From contig CAZIHO010000019.1 in assembly GCA_964538875.1 (NCBI GenBank), positions 1 to 39,596 of the forward strand: a DNA stretch of 39,596 nucleotides, in the 5' to 3' direction. Origin of the DNA: CAZIHO01 sp964538875 (GTDB taxonomy: Bacteria; Pseudomonadota; Gammaproteobacteria; Chromatiales; Chromatiaceae). Made by a program: the position numbers and the translations under genes. This document shows, in pieces, positions 1 through 8,222 of this stretch; within the stretch, counting starts at the first letter, position 1; each line of letters starts with the position of its first letter. The notes beneath the pieces are model-generated. The model was not told the DNA's origin. It was given only the letters and a program-made list of their open reading frames with translations, and searched no databases.

Positions 1-1
1 C

Positions 2-1534
2 CGGTCCTGGCGCGAGACTTTGCGCGACTTGCTGGATCGCCGCGTGGTGACCCTGCTGCTGTTCGGCTTTTCGGCTGGACTGCCTCTGCTGCTGATCTTT
101 TCGTCCTTATCCCTCTGGCTGCGGGAAGCGGGGGTGGAGCGATCGGCGGTAACGCTGTTTAGCTGGGCGGCGCTGGGTTACTCATTCAAGTTCGTCTGGG
201 CGCCCCTGGTGGACCGGCTGCCGCTGCCCTGGCTGACCCGGCGGCTGGGGCGGCGGCGGGGCTGGTTGCTGGTGGCCCAGATGGGGATCATTGCCGCCAT
301 TCTGGCCATGTCCACCCAGGATCCGGGCATCGATGTCACCAACCTGCGACTGATGGCGGTGGCGGCGGTGGCGCTTGGTTTTTCGTCGGCGACCCAGGAT
401 ATCGTCATCGATGCCTACCGCATCGAGTCCGCCCCACCCCAGCTGCAAGCCCTGCTATCCGCTGCCTACATCGCCGGCTACCGGATGGGTATGTTGGTGT
501 CTGGTGCCGGCGCCCTGGCGTTAGCCGCCGGTCTGGGGTCTGAGTTGGGTGCCTATCATTACCAGGCCTGGCAATGGACCTATCGGGTGATGGCCCTGAT
601 GATGCTGGTGGGCGTAGCCGCCAACCTGTTGGCCCGGGAACCGGAAGTGGGGGAGCGCGCCCCGTCCCCCTACCGGAACCGGGATTATCTGGGTTTCGTG
701 CTGGTGTTCCTGGGCGCCGCCGCAGCCTTTGTTAGCTTGTTTTCCCAGGCCGGCGAGGTGGCGGAGCAGCTCAAGCAAACCCTCGGCGGCGGACCCCTGG
801 CCGGGTTTCTGATCGAGGCTCTGCGCCTGGGCACCGCCCTGGCCGCCGCCCTGGCGGCCGGCTGGCTGCTGCTGACCGCCCGGGTGGTGGCGCCGGACCT
901 GGTGCGGGACACCTACCTGGCGCCCTTTCTGGACTTTTTCCGCCGCTACCAGCCCAGTACCGCCTGGCTGCTGCTGGGTCTGATCGGCGTGTACCGGATC
1001 GCGGACATCCTGCTGGGGGTGATCGCCAACGTGTTCTATCAGGATCTGGGTTTTACCAAGCCGGAAATCGCTACCATCGTCAACAGCTTTGGCCTGGGTA
1101 TGACCATCCTGGGCGGCTTTTTGGGAGGCCTGTTGTCGGCCCGGTTTGGCGTCACCCGCCTGCTCTGGTGGGGCGCCCTACTGGCCGCGCTGACCAATCT
1201 GCTGTTCATGCTGCTGGCCCAACTCGGCCATCACCCCGCCATGCTGTACCTGGTGATCTCGGCGGACAACCTCTCGGCGGGACTGGCCAGCGCCGCTTTC
1301 GTGGCCTTTTTATCCAGCCTGACCAGTGTTTCCTTCACGGCGGTGCAGTACGCCATTTTTAGTTCCCTGATGACCCTGTTGCCCAAGCTGCTGGGCGGCT
1401 ATTCCGGCAGCATGGTGGATGCCCTTGGCTATCCGCACTTTTTCCTGCTGACCGCCCTGGCTGGATTGCCAGTGTTGTGGCTGGTGGCCAGGGCCGGGCG
1501 CTTAATGGAGGAGGGGCGCGTCGATGGGCGCTGA
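2..1534 (+). CDS. AmpG-like MFS permease, 5' end missing
   Basis: This is a multi-spanning inner-membrane permease of the AmpG/PAT branch of the major facilitator superfamily. AmpG imports anhydro-muropeptides for cell-wall recycling. The N-terminal part shows the family pattern of a glycine-rich first helix (GFSAGLPLLL), then a segment ending FVWAPLVDR, then a Gly/Arg-rich cytoplasmic loop (RRLGRRRGWLL). About 12-14 hydrophobic segments follow. The reading frame is open to the window edge (a TTG at 20 is possible but has no convincing ribosome site), so I treat the gene as truncated at the window start. It overlaps the next gene by 11 nt, which suggests translational coupling. The exact substrate is not shown by the sequence; other AmpG-like permeases (siderophore or acyl-CoA carriers) remain possible. 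Confidence 0.75.
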   Translation, partial: RSWRETLRDLLDRRVVTLLLFGFSAGLPLLLIFSSLSLWLREAGVERSAVTLFSWAALGYSFKFVWAPLVDRLPLPWLTRRLGRRRGWLLVAQMGIIAAILAMSTQDPGIDVTNLRLMAVAAVALGFSSATQDIVIDAYRIESAPPQLQALLSAAYIAGYRMGMLVSGAGALALAAGLGSELGAYHYQAWQWTYRVMALMMLVGVAANLLAREPEVGERAPSPYRNRDYLGFVLVFLGAAAAFVSLFSQAGEVAEQLKQTLGGGPLAGFLIEALRLGTALAAALAAGWLLLTARVVAPDLVRDTYLAPFLDFFRRYQPSTAWLLLGLIGVYRIADILLGVIANVFYQDLGFTKPEIATIVNSFGLGMTILGGFLGGLLSARFGVTRLLWWGALLAALTNLLFMLLAQLGHHPAMLYLVISADNLSAGLASAAFVAFLSSLTSVSFTAVQYAIFSSLMTLLPKLLGGYSGSMVDALGYPHFFLLTALAGLPVLWLVARAGRLMEEGRVDGR

Positions 1535-2204
1535 ATTGGCCACCGCCTTCCTGGTCGGGTTATTGGGGGGAGTGCATTGCGTCGGCATGTGCGGCGGTAT
1601 CGTCAGCACCCTCACCCTGGGTCTGGCCCGGGACGGCCGGCCCGGCGCCGGTGCTCAGTTTGGCTTGCAACTGGCCTACAACCTGGGCCGCATCCTCAGC
1701 TATGCCCTGGCCGGCGCCCTCATGGGGGGGCTGGGTTCGCTGGCCTTGCAGTTGGGTTCCCTGCAACTGGCCCAGAAACTGCTGCTCAGCCTGTCCGGCC
1801 TGTTCATGCTGGCCCTGGGTCTGTACCTGGGTGGCTGGTGGCTGGGGCTCGCCCAGGTGGAACGCCTAGGCGGGGCTATCTGGCGGCGTTTGGAACCCTG
1901 GGGGCGGCGCCTGTTGCCGGTGCGAACCCTGGGCCAGGCGTTGGGTCTCGGTTTGATCTGGGGTTGGTTGCCCTGCGGTCTGGTGTACAGCACCCTGGTA
2001 TGGGCGGTGTCCACCGGCGGACCGGGGTCCGGCGCCGCGCTGTTGCTGGCGTTTGGGCTGGGTACCCTGCCCAACTTGTTGGCGGTCGGCTTCCTGGCCG
2101 GCGGCATGGCCCACTGGAGCCGGCATCCCCTAGTGCGCCAGGGGTCAGGCCTGATTCTGCTGGGGTTTGGCTTTCAGGCCCTGTGGCGGGCTTGGCTGGC
2201 CTAG
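1524..2204 (+). CDS. TauE/SafE-type (COG2836-like) membrane protein
   Basis: This 226-residue protein is almost entirely hydrophobic, with six or seven membrane segments. It has the signature GGVHCVGMCGGI near residues 13-25 and a second conserved PCGLVYSTL motif in the C-terminal half, so it is an internal-repeat transporter of the sulfite exporter TauE/SafE (DsbD/UreH-like transmembrane) family. Members are annotated as sulfite exporters, but several close groups sit beside cytochrome oxidase assembly genes and are suspected to move metals or thiols. It starts inside the end of the AmpG-like gene. The distant sulfite-producing dsr cluster makes a sulfite role attractive, but this is inference only. 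Confidence 0.7.
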   Translation: MGAELATAFLVGLLGGVHCVGMCGGIVSTLTLGLARDGRPGAGAQFGLQLAYNLGRILSYALAGALMGGLGSLALQLGSLQLAQKLLLSLSGLFMLALGLYLGGWWLGLAQVERLGGAIWRRLEPWGRRLLPVRTLGQALGLGLIWGWLPCGLVYSTLVWAVSTGGPGSGAALLLAFGLGTLPNLLAVGFLAGGMAHWSRHPLVRQGSGLILLGFGFQALWRAWLA

Positions 2205-2225
2205 GGTGCCCGAGGGTCCTCTAGG
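2200..2225. terminator. possible bidirectional terminator stem
   Basis: An imperfect inverted repeat (CCTAG at 2200-2204, CTAGG at 2221-2225, with further G/C pairing inside) lies between two convergent genes, the SafE-type gene (stop at 2204) and the DUF4426-like gene (stop at 2234). There is no T-run, so intrinsic termination is uncertain. Confidence 0.22.
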
Positions 2226-2233
2226 CCGCCGGT

Positions 2234-2680
2234 TCATTGGGTGACGAACTGCTGGCTCAGGGTGGCAGTGAAGGTTTCCTGGCTGCCAAGGGGTTTGACC
2301 TCCAAATTGAAGGTCAGGGTTTCCTGATCCTGGATGCGCAGCACGCCCAGATAGTAAATCGCCTCACCGTCCATCACTTCCCGCATGGGGATGTCCCGTA
2401 CCTGGCCGGTGCGATCTCTGGCCACCGCCCGGACCTGGGCCTTGACCGGCGTGCCGGCAGTGCCAGGTTCGTCCTTGAGCACCGCCACGTTCAGCAGTCC
2501 CCGGCTCTTACTGGCTTGGATCCCGTAGGCGGACGCGATTTGAGGAGTCAAACTGCCGGTGGCGAGGGCCTGGTGGTGAATGGTGTAGCTCCCCGCATGG
2601 GTGGTGTTTTCCGCCAGACCAGTTAGGGAGAAGCTGGTCAATACCAGACCCAGCGCTAGAGACCTCGCTGATTGCAACAT
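2234..2680 (-). CDS. DUF4426-like exported protein
   Basis: This 148-residue protein has a Sec signal peptide (hydrophobic core at about residues 8-20, cleavage probably after GLA at 21-23). The mature domain resembles the DUF4426 family of small periplasmic proteins in Gammaproteobacteria: it contains the pattern IASAYGIQASKSRGLLNVAV and ends in a beta-rich segment. Function is unknown. It is monocistronic and minus strand, convergent with the SafE-type gene and divergent from the GGDEF-EAL gene. A good sigma-70 promoter lies about 95 nt upstream. Family assignment is from motif memory. Confidence 0.65.
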   Translation of the reverse strand: MLQSARSLALGLVLTSFSLTGLAENTTHAGSYTIHHQALATGSLTPQIASAYGIQASKSRGLLNVAVLKDEPGTAGTPVKAQVRAVARDRTGQVRDIPMREVMDGEAIYYLGVLRIQDQETLTFNLEVKPLGSQETFTATLSQQFVTQ

Positions 2681-2775
2681 GTTTTTCCATCCTCGTGGTT
2701 GATCGTTCTGGGAACTCTCCGGCGATCATGGCGGCCGGCCGAACTGGGCTTCGGCTCCGGACAAAGCCTGATTTG

Positions 2776-2804
2776 AGTGTAACCAAGGGCAATAAAGTTG
2801 ACAA
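2776..2804 (-). promoter_or_regulatory. sigma-70 promoter of the DUF4426-like gene
   Basis: On the minus strand TTGTCA (2804-2799) is followed by a 17-nt spacer and TACACT (2781-2776), which is 5/6 and 4/6 to consensus at ideal spacing. Transcription would start near 2769 and give a leader of about 90 nt. The call rests on sequence match only. Confidence 0.5.
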
Positions 2805-2853
2805 CGCCTGTAGGATATTGCGTCCGGCGCCCTGCTTTATGTGCGCACTAGGA

Positions 2854-2882
2854 TTGGCGGTCCCGGCAAAAACTGATACCAT
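2854..2882 (+). promoter_or_regulatory. candidate promoter of the GGDEF-EAL gene
   Basis: TTGGCG (2854-2859), a 17-nt spacer and TACCAT (2877-2882) lie 52 nt before the preferred ATG at 2935. Both hexamers match consensus at 4/6, so this is a weak candidate supported mainly by spacing and position. Confidence 0.3.
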
Positions 2883-2934
2883 AAAATTCTGGTTTGACAC
2901 CTCATACCGGTGGGGCTTGAGGCTCTCCGCATCC

Positions 2935-5112
2935 ATGAACCCCTCCAGCAGCGGCGAAATCGCATCCGAATCATCACCAGACCAGCAACTCGGCATCGCG
3001 GAGTTGCGGGCCAGCGAAGCGCGCCTGCGCCTGGTCGTGGACATGGTGGGGGAGGCCATCCAACTCTGGAGCGTGGACGGCCGCTTAGTGTTCGCCAACC
3101 AGGCGACCCGCAGCCTGTTCGGCTGGTATCCCCATGATTCCCCGCCCTCCCTGGAACAAGTCTTGTTGGATCACTGGGTCGGGAAGGACGGTAACCGGTT
3201 TCTCCCAAGTGATTTGCCCGCCGCCCGGGTACTGGCCTCCGGGCAACCCTTCGCCAACTTGTTGATGAAACTGCCCCAGCCTGGACGGCATAGCCGTTGG
3301 ATCCGGGTCAACGGGCAGCCCCTGCTGGGCAAGGACGGCCGCTTGAACGGTGCCCTGACTTCCGCCAGCGACGTGACCGAGTTGATCGAGCATGAGCGTC
3401 GCCTGCGCCATCTCGCCCACTATGATCTGGTCACCCAGTTGCCCAACCGGGTGCTGCTGGGGGAACGCATGGCCCGCACCGTAGCCCACCGGGGGCGGTC
3501 CGGGGAACTGGTGGCGGTTTGTGTGTTGGACCTGGACGGTTTCAAATGGGTCAACGATAGCTTCGGTCACCAGGTCGGCGACCAGGTGTTGTGGGAGGTG
3601 GGGCAGCGCCTGCGGGAAGGTATCCGCACCGATGATACCGCCGCCCGTCTGGGGGGCGATGAGTTCGCCTTGTTGTTGTCCGGCTTGCGCAGTCTGAGTG
3701 AATGCGAGCAGGCGCTGGCCCGGATGCTCAAGCTGCTGGGCAAGCCCTATCTAACTGGCCCGGGAACGGCGATCCAGATTTCCGCCAGCATCGGCGTGAC
3801 CCTCTATCCCGGTGATTGCAGTGATCCGGACCAGTTGTTGCGCCACGCGGACCAGGCCATGTATCAGGCCAAGACTGCCGGCAAGAATCAATTTAGATTC
3901 TACGATCCCACCGCGATCGAGCCGGGTAGTGCCCGGGGAGCGCTGGCCCGGATCCGTCAGGCCCTGCTGGACGGCGAATTTGAGATCCAGTACCAGCCCA
4001 AGGTGAACTGCCGGCATGGCCGGGTCGAGGGTGCCGAGGCCCTGATCCGCTGGCGGGATCCCGGCCGGGGTCTGCTGTCGCCAGCGGCCTTCCTGCCCCT
4101 GATCGAGCAGGACGACCTCATCATCGCCCTGGGCGAATGGGTGATCGGCGAGGTGTTGTGTCAGTTGGGGCGCTGGCACAAGGACGGCTTGGACCTCAAG
4201 GTCAGCGTCAATCTAGCGGCCCGGCAACTGCATCAAAGCCAGTTTCCGGCACGCCTGCGCGACTTACTGGATCAACCGGGTGGCAACCTGGCCCATCTGC
4301 TGGAAATCGAGGTGGTGGAAACCGCCGCCTTGCAGGATGCCAACGCGGTCGGCGAGGTGATCCGCGCTTGCCAGGAGTTGGGCGTTACCTTTGCCTTGGA
4401 TGATTTCGGCACCGGCTATTCTTCCTTGGTGCATCTGAAGCGCTTGACCGCCGACGTGCTCAAGATCGACCAAACCTTCGTCGCCGACATGCTGACCGAT
4501 GCAGGGGATTTGGCTATTGTAGAAAGCGTGGTGGGGCTGGCCTCCGCCTTCAAGCGCCAGGTGGTGGCCGAAGGGGTGGAAAGCATCGACCAGGTGCTGA
4601 TGTTGCTGGATCTGGGCTGCGACCTGATGCAGGGTCACGGGCTGGCCCGGCCCATGGGCGCGGCCCGGTTGGAGGACTGGGTGCGGACCTTCCGGCCGGA
4701 TCCCCGCTGGAGTCTGCGCCGGACGCCGCGCCCGACCCGGGATTACTTCGACTTGCTGTTACTGGAAGCCAAGCAGCGCGCCTGGGTGGAGGACACCATC
4801 GGCCTAGCCCGCCGGGGCGATTCCGGGGATCCGGCCCCCTGGCTGGATGAGCGGCGCAGTCAGTTCAACGCCTGGCTGTATGGGGAAGGTCATCGCCGCT
4901 TTCACGGGAGCGATGAGTTCGAAACCCTGGGTGTCCTCCATCAGTCCATTGAACGGTCGGCGGACCAGGTGCGGGCGTTGCATCGCATCAAGAACGCGGA
5001 ACAGGCTAATCAAGCGGAACGAGATCTGTTGGCCCAGAGCCGGGAATTGGCCGTGTTGATGCGCCGCCTGCGCTCAAAGTTGGTCAAGGAGTCCGTGAGT
5101 GCCAGCGTCTAG
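2935..5112 (+). CDS. PAS-GGDEF-EAL protein with CZB-like C-terminal domain
   Basis: This is a cyclic-di-GMP metabolising sensor. I use the ATG at 2935 (725 residues), because the longer open frame from 2695 runs through the promoter region with unconserved sequence. A PAS domain covers about 20-145. The GGDEF domain has GGDEF intact at 240-244 and an RxxD inhibitory site five residues before it, so cyclase activity is likely. The EAL domain keeps EAL at 368-370, DDFGTGYSS near 489-497 and a VVAEGVE motif, so phosphodiesterase activity is also likely. The last 125 residues resemble the CZB zinc-binding domain (pattern AWLYGEGHRRF, then an LH-containing helix). However, the residues aligned with its first His and its Cys appear to be Gln and Ser. 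A bacteriohemerythrin gene follows 29 nt later, suggesting joint oxygen or redox sensing. Confidence 0.88.
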   Translation: MNPSSSGEIASESSPDQQLGIAELRASEARLRLVVDMVGEAIQLWSVDGRLVFANQATRSLFGWYPHDSPPSLEQVLLDHWVGKDGNRFLPSDLPAARVLASGQPFANLLMKLPQPGRHSRWIRVNGQPLLGKDGRLNGALTSASDVTELIEHERRLRHLAHYDLVTQLPNRVLLGERMARTVAHRGRSGELVAVCVLDLDGFKWVNDSFGHQVGDQVLWEVGQRLREGIRTDDTAARLGGDEFALLLSGLRSLSECEQALARMLKLLGKPYLTGPGTAIQISASIGVTLYPGDCSDPDQLLRHADQAMYQAKTAGKNQFRFYDPTAIEPGSARGALARIRQALLDGEFEIQYQPKVNCRHGRVEGAEALIRWRDPGRGLLSPAAFLPLIEQDDLIIALGEWVIGEVLCQLGRWHKDGLDLKVSVNLAARQLHQSQFPARLRDLLDQPGGNLAHLLEIEVVETAALQDANAVGEVIRACQELGVTFALDDFGTGYSSLVHLKRLTADVLKIDQTFVADMLTDAGDLAIVESVVGLASAFKRQVVAEGVESIDQVLMLLDLGCDLMQGHGLARPMGAARLEDWVRTFRPDPRWSLRRTPRPTRDYFDLLLLEAKQRAWVEDTIGLARRGDSGDPAPWLDERRSQFNAWLYGEGHRRFHGSDEFETLGVLHQSIERSADQVRALHRIKNAEQANQAERDLLAQSRELAVLMRRLRSKLVKESVSASV

Positions 5113-5141
5113 GTTGACTGGGGTCTGTCTGGGGTAGGGCC

Positions 5142-5570
5142 ATGGAATTCGAGCAAACACTGCAATGGAGCGACCGCTTTCTCACCGGGGTGGTGGAAAT
5201 CGACGATCAACACCGGATCTTGGTCGGTATTCTCAACGAGGCCGGCTTCCGGCTGTCCCGGGATGGGGGCGTCGATTATCTGGAGCAGGTCACCAGCGAT
5301 CTGCTGAGTTATGCCATCTACCACTTCGCCACCGAAGAACGGTTGATGCTGCAATACGACTATGGGGATGCCTGGCCGGAGGATGCCCAAGCCCATCTGA
5401 ACGAGCACCGCGACTTCTCCTCCAAGGTGATGGCGGTGGGCGATCAAGTCCGGCAGGGCCAGCCGGTCTCCACCGAGGAGTTGCTCCGCTTCCTGCGCAA
5501 TTGGCTGGTCAACCATGTGCTCAACACCGACCAGCGCCTCGGCGCCTTCATCAAGCAACAGGAGGCCTAG
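5142..5570 (+). CDS. bacteriohemerythrin
   Basis: This 142-residue four-helix-bundle protein binds O2 at a non-heme di-iron site. All seven expected iron ligands are visible: His24 (in DDQH), His61 and Glu65 (HFATEE), His85 and His89 (HLNEH), His125 and Asp130 (NHVLNTD). The length is normal for a single-domain bacteriohemerythrin, and there is no signal peptide, so it is cytoplasmic. Family roles include oxygen storage, delivery or sensing. It lies directly downstream of the PAS-GGDEF-EAL gene and is probably co-transcribed, which favours an oxygen-sensing or oxygen-buffering partnership (inference). Confidence 0.9.
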   Translation: MEFEQTLQWSDRFLTGVVEIDDQHRILVGILNEAGFRLSRDGGVDYLEQVTSDLLSYAIYHFATEERLMLQYDYGDAWPEDAQAHLNEHRDFSSKVMAVGDQVRQGQPVSTEELLRFLRNWLVNHVLNTDQRLGAFIKQQEA

Positions 5571-5671
5571 GCCCAGCCCGGCTGGACCCCAGGAGCGCGG
5601 CCCGTTGATTCTTGGCTGTGCCCGGATACACTTGCGGGTTGTTGTTGTTTTCCTGCCCGCCTGGAGTGCCC

Positions 5672-6877
5672 GTGTCTAATTCACCGACGGAAGATTTCCA
5701 GCGCATCAAGCGCCTGCCGCCCTACGTTTTCAACATCGTCAACACGCTCAAGGCGGAAGCTAGGGCACGGGGCGAGGACATCATTGATTTCGGTATGGGC
5801 AATCCGGATCAACCCACGCCCCAGCACATCGTGGATAAGCTGGTGGAAGTGGCGACCCGCAAGGATACCCATCGCTATTCCGTGTCCAAGGGCATTCCGC
5901 GCCTGCGGCGCGCGATCTGCAACTGGTACCAGGACCGCTACGGGGTGACCCTGGACCCGGACACCCAGGCCATCGTCACCATCGGTTCCAAGGAAGGCCT
6001 GGCCCACCTGGCCCTGGCCACCGTGGGTCCTGGCGACACCGTGCTGGTGCCGAATCCGGCTTATCCGATCCACCCCTACGGCTTCATAATCGCCGGCGCC
6101 GACGTGCGCCACGTGCCCCTGGTGCCGGGCATCGACTTCTTCGACGAGCTGCGCCGCGCCATTCTGGAAAGCTGGCCGCGCCCCAAGATGCTGGTGCTGA
6201 ACTTCCCCGGCAACCCCACCACCCAATGCGTGGAGTTGGAGTTTTTCGAGCAGGTGGTGGCCATCTGCCGGGAACACGGTATCTGGCTGATTCACGACCT
6301 GGCCTACGCGGATCTGGTGTTCGACGGCTATCAGGCGCCCTCGGTGCTCCAGGTGCCGGGCGCCGAGGACGTGGCGGTGGAATTTTTCACCCTATCCAAG
6401 AGCTACAACATGCCCGGTTGGCGGGTGGGCTTCATGTGCGGCAACAAGGTTCTGGTGGCGGCCCTGGCGCGCATCAAGTCCTATCTGGACTACGGCACTT
6501 TCACGCCCATTCAGGTGGCGTCCATCGCCGCCCTGGAAGGTCCCCAGGATTGTGTCCATGACATCCGGGACATGTACCAGCGGCGCCGGGACGTGCTGTG
6601 TGAGGGGCTCAATGCCGCGGGCTGGGAAGTGGACAAGCCCAAGGGCACCATGTTCGTCTGGGCGCCCATTCCGGAGCCGTTCCGGGAGTTGGGCTCTCTG
6701 GAGTTTTCCAAGCGCCTGCTCACCGAGGCCAAGGTGGCGGTGGCGCCTGGTATTGGCTTTGGCGACTACGGGGATACCCATGTGCGCTTTGGCCTGATCG
6801 AAAACGAGCACCGCACCCGGCAAGCAGTGCGGGGCATCAAGGAACTGTTGCGGCGGGACATCAAGGCGGGGGCCTGA
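5672..6877 (+). CDS. alaC: AlaC-type alanine aminotransferase (PLP class I)
   Basis: This enzyme transfers an amino group between alanine and a 2-oxo acid such as 2-oxoglutarate, using PLP in the cytoplasm. I start at GTG 5672 (401 residues), with GGAG five nt upstream and the conserved N-terminus DFQRIKRLPPYVFN. The longer frame from TTG 5612 adds an unconserved 20-residue leader. The PLP lysine is Lys243 in TLSKSYNMPGWRVGF, and the fold-type I patterns NPGYP-like (NPAYPIHPYG) and NFPGNPTTQ are present. It is followed after 31 nt by homoserine dehydrogenase, a pairing often seen in proteobacteria, so the two probably form an operon. Other aspartate-family aminotransferase activities cannot be excluded. 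Confidence 0.88.
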   Translation: MSNSPTEDFQRIKRLPPYVFNIVNTLKAEARARGEDIIDFGMGNPDQPTPQHIVDKLVEVATRKDTHRYSVSKGIPRLRRAICNWYQDRYGVTLDPDTQAIVTIGSKEGLAHLALATVGPGDTVLVPNPAYPIHPYGFIIAGADVRHVPLVPGIDFFDELRRAILESWPRPKMLVLNFPGNPTTQCVELEFFEQVVAICREHGIWLIHDLAYADLVFDGYQAPSVLQVPGAEDVAVEFFTLSKSYNMPGWRVGFMCGNKVLVAALARIKSYLDYGTFTPIQVASIAALEGPQDCVHDIRDMYQRRRDVLCEGLNAAGWEVDKPKGTMFVWAPIPEPFRELGSLEFSKRLLTEAKVAVAPGIGFGDYGDTHVRFGLIENEHRTRQAVRGIKELLRRDIKAGA

Positions 6878-6908
6878 GTAACCGGCATTTATCGGGAGGA
6901 GCACGAGC

Positions 6909-8222
6909 GTGGAGCCTGTAAAGATCGGATTGCTGGGACTAGGAACCGTGGGGGGCGGCACGGTCAATGTGCTGACCCGTAACGGCGAGGAAATCGCCCG
7001 CCGCGCCGGACGGGGCATCCGCATCACCCACGCCGCGGCCAAGGCGTTCGACCCGGCTCTGCCGGGGCTGGCCCAGATCGGACGCATCAGCGACGACCCT
7101 TGGGCGGTGGTCAACGACCCGGAGGTGGAGATCATCGTCGAGTTGATCGGCGGCTACTCCCCGGCCCGGGAACTGGTGCTCCAGGCGATTGCCAACGGCA
7201 AGCACCTGGTGACCGCCAATAAGGCCCTGATCGCCCTGCATGGCAACGAGATTTTCGCCGCCGCCCAGGCGCGGGGCGTGACCGTGGCCTTCGAGGCGGC
7301 GGTGGCGGGGGGCATCCCCATCATCAAGGCGTTGCGGGAGGGCTTGGCAGCCAACCGCATCCAATGGTGCGCGGGCATCATCAATGGCACCAGTAACTTC
7401 ATTCTGACGGAAATGCGGGATAAAGGCCGCTCATTCGCCGACGTGCTGGCGGAGGCCCAGGCCCTAGGCTACGCGGAGGCGGATCCCACCTTCGACGTGG
7501 AAGGGGTGGACGCGGCCCACAAGCTCACCATTCTGGGTTCCATCGCGTTCGGCATCCCGCTCCAGTTCGACAAGGTGTACATCGAGGGCATCAGCCGCAT
7601 CGAGCCCCAGGACGTGGCCCAGGCCCAGCGCCTCGGCTACCGGATCAAGCTGCTCGGCATCACTCGCCGCACCCCGCAAGGCGTCGAACTGCGGGTGCAT
7701 CCGACCCTGATCCCAGACCGGCGCCTGATCGCCAACGTGGACGGCGTCATGAACGCGGTGCTCATCAAGGGCGATGCCGTGGGTCCCACCCTGTTCTATG
7801 GTGCTGGCGCCGGTTCCGAGCCCACCGCGTCGGCGGTGCTGGCGGACGTGGTGGACGTGGTGCGGGCTCTGACCACGGATCCGGAAAACCGGGTGCCCCA
7901 TCTGGCGTTCCATCCGGATCAGATTACTGACCTGCCGATCCTGTCCATGGACCATGTGGAAACCGCCTATTACCTGCGTATCCAGGCGGCGGACCGGCCC
8001 GGCGTCCTGGCCCAGGTAACCGGCATTCTGGGCGAGGAGGGCATCAGCATCGAGGCGGTGCAGCAAAAAGAGCCAGAGGAGGGCGCCACCCACGTGCCGC
8101 TGGTGATGCTCACCCACCGGGTTCTAGAAGGACACATGAACCGGGCCATCGCCCGCATCGAGGCCCTGGACAGCGTGAATGGCGCCGTCACCCGCATTCG
8201 CATGGAAGCCTTGGCCGGGTGA
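6909..8222 (+). CDS. hom: homoserine dehydrogenase
   Basis: This enzyme reduces aspartate semialdehyde to homoserine with NAD(P)H, the branch point to threonine and methionine. It starts with GTG at 6909 behind a strong GGGAGG site. The 437-residue monofunctional form has an N-terminal Rossmann motif GLGTVGGG, the TANKALI catalytic-region lysine near residue 105, the GTSNFIL substrate motif, and a C-terminal ACT domain (about 355-430, with DRPGVLAQVTGIL) that usually mediates threonine feedback. The stop overlaps the next start (GTGA). Threonine synthase, the common next gene, is not in the window. Confidence 0.95.
   Translation: MEPVKIGLLGLGTVGGGTVNVLTRNGEEIARRAGRGIRITHAAAKAFDPALPGLAQIGRISDDPWAVVNDPEVEIIVELIGGYSPARELVLQAIANGKHLVTANKALIALHGNEIFAAAQARGVTVAFEAAVAGGIPIIKALREGLAANRIQWCAGIINGTSNFILTEMRDKGRSFADVLAEAQALGYAEADPTFDVEGVDAAHKLTILGSIAFGIPLQFDKVYIEGISRIEPQDVAQAQRLGYRIKLLGITRRTPQGVELRVHPTLIPDRRLIANVDGVMNAVLIKGDAVGPTLFYGAGAGSEPTASAVLADVVDVVRALTTDPENRVPHLAFHPDQITDLPILSMDHVETAYYLRIQAADRPGVLAQVTGILGEEGISIEAVQQKEPEEGATHVPLVMLTHRVLEGHMNRAIARIEALDSVNGAVTRIRMEALAG

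Noticed and set aside
2695..2934. N-terminal extension of the GGDEF-EAL gene
   Set aside because: The 80 codons run through candidate promoters for both directions, carry no domain and precede a good ATG at 2935.
6392..7135. 247-residue minus-strand ORF across alaC and hom
   Set aside because: It lies antisense to two clearly conserved genes; GC-rich shadow frame.
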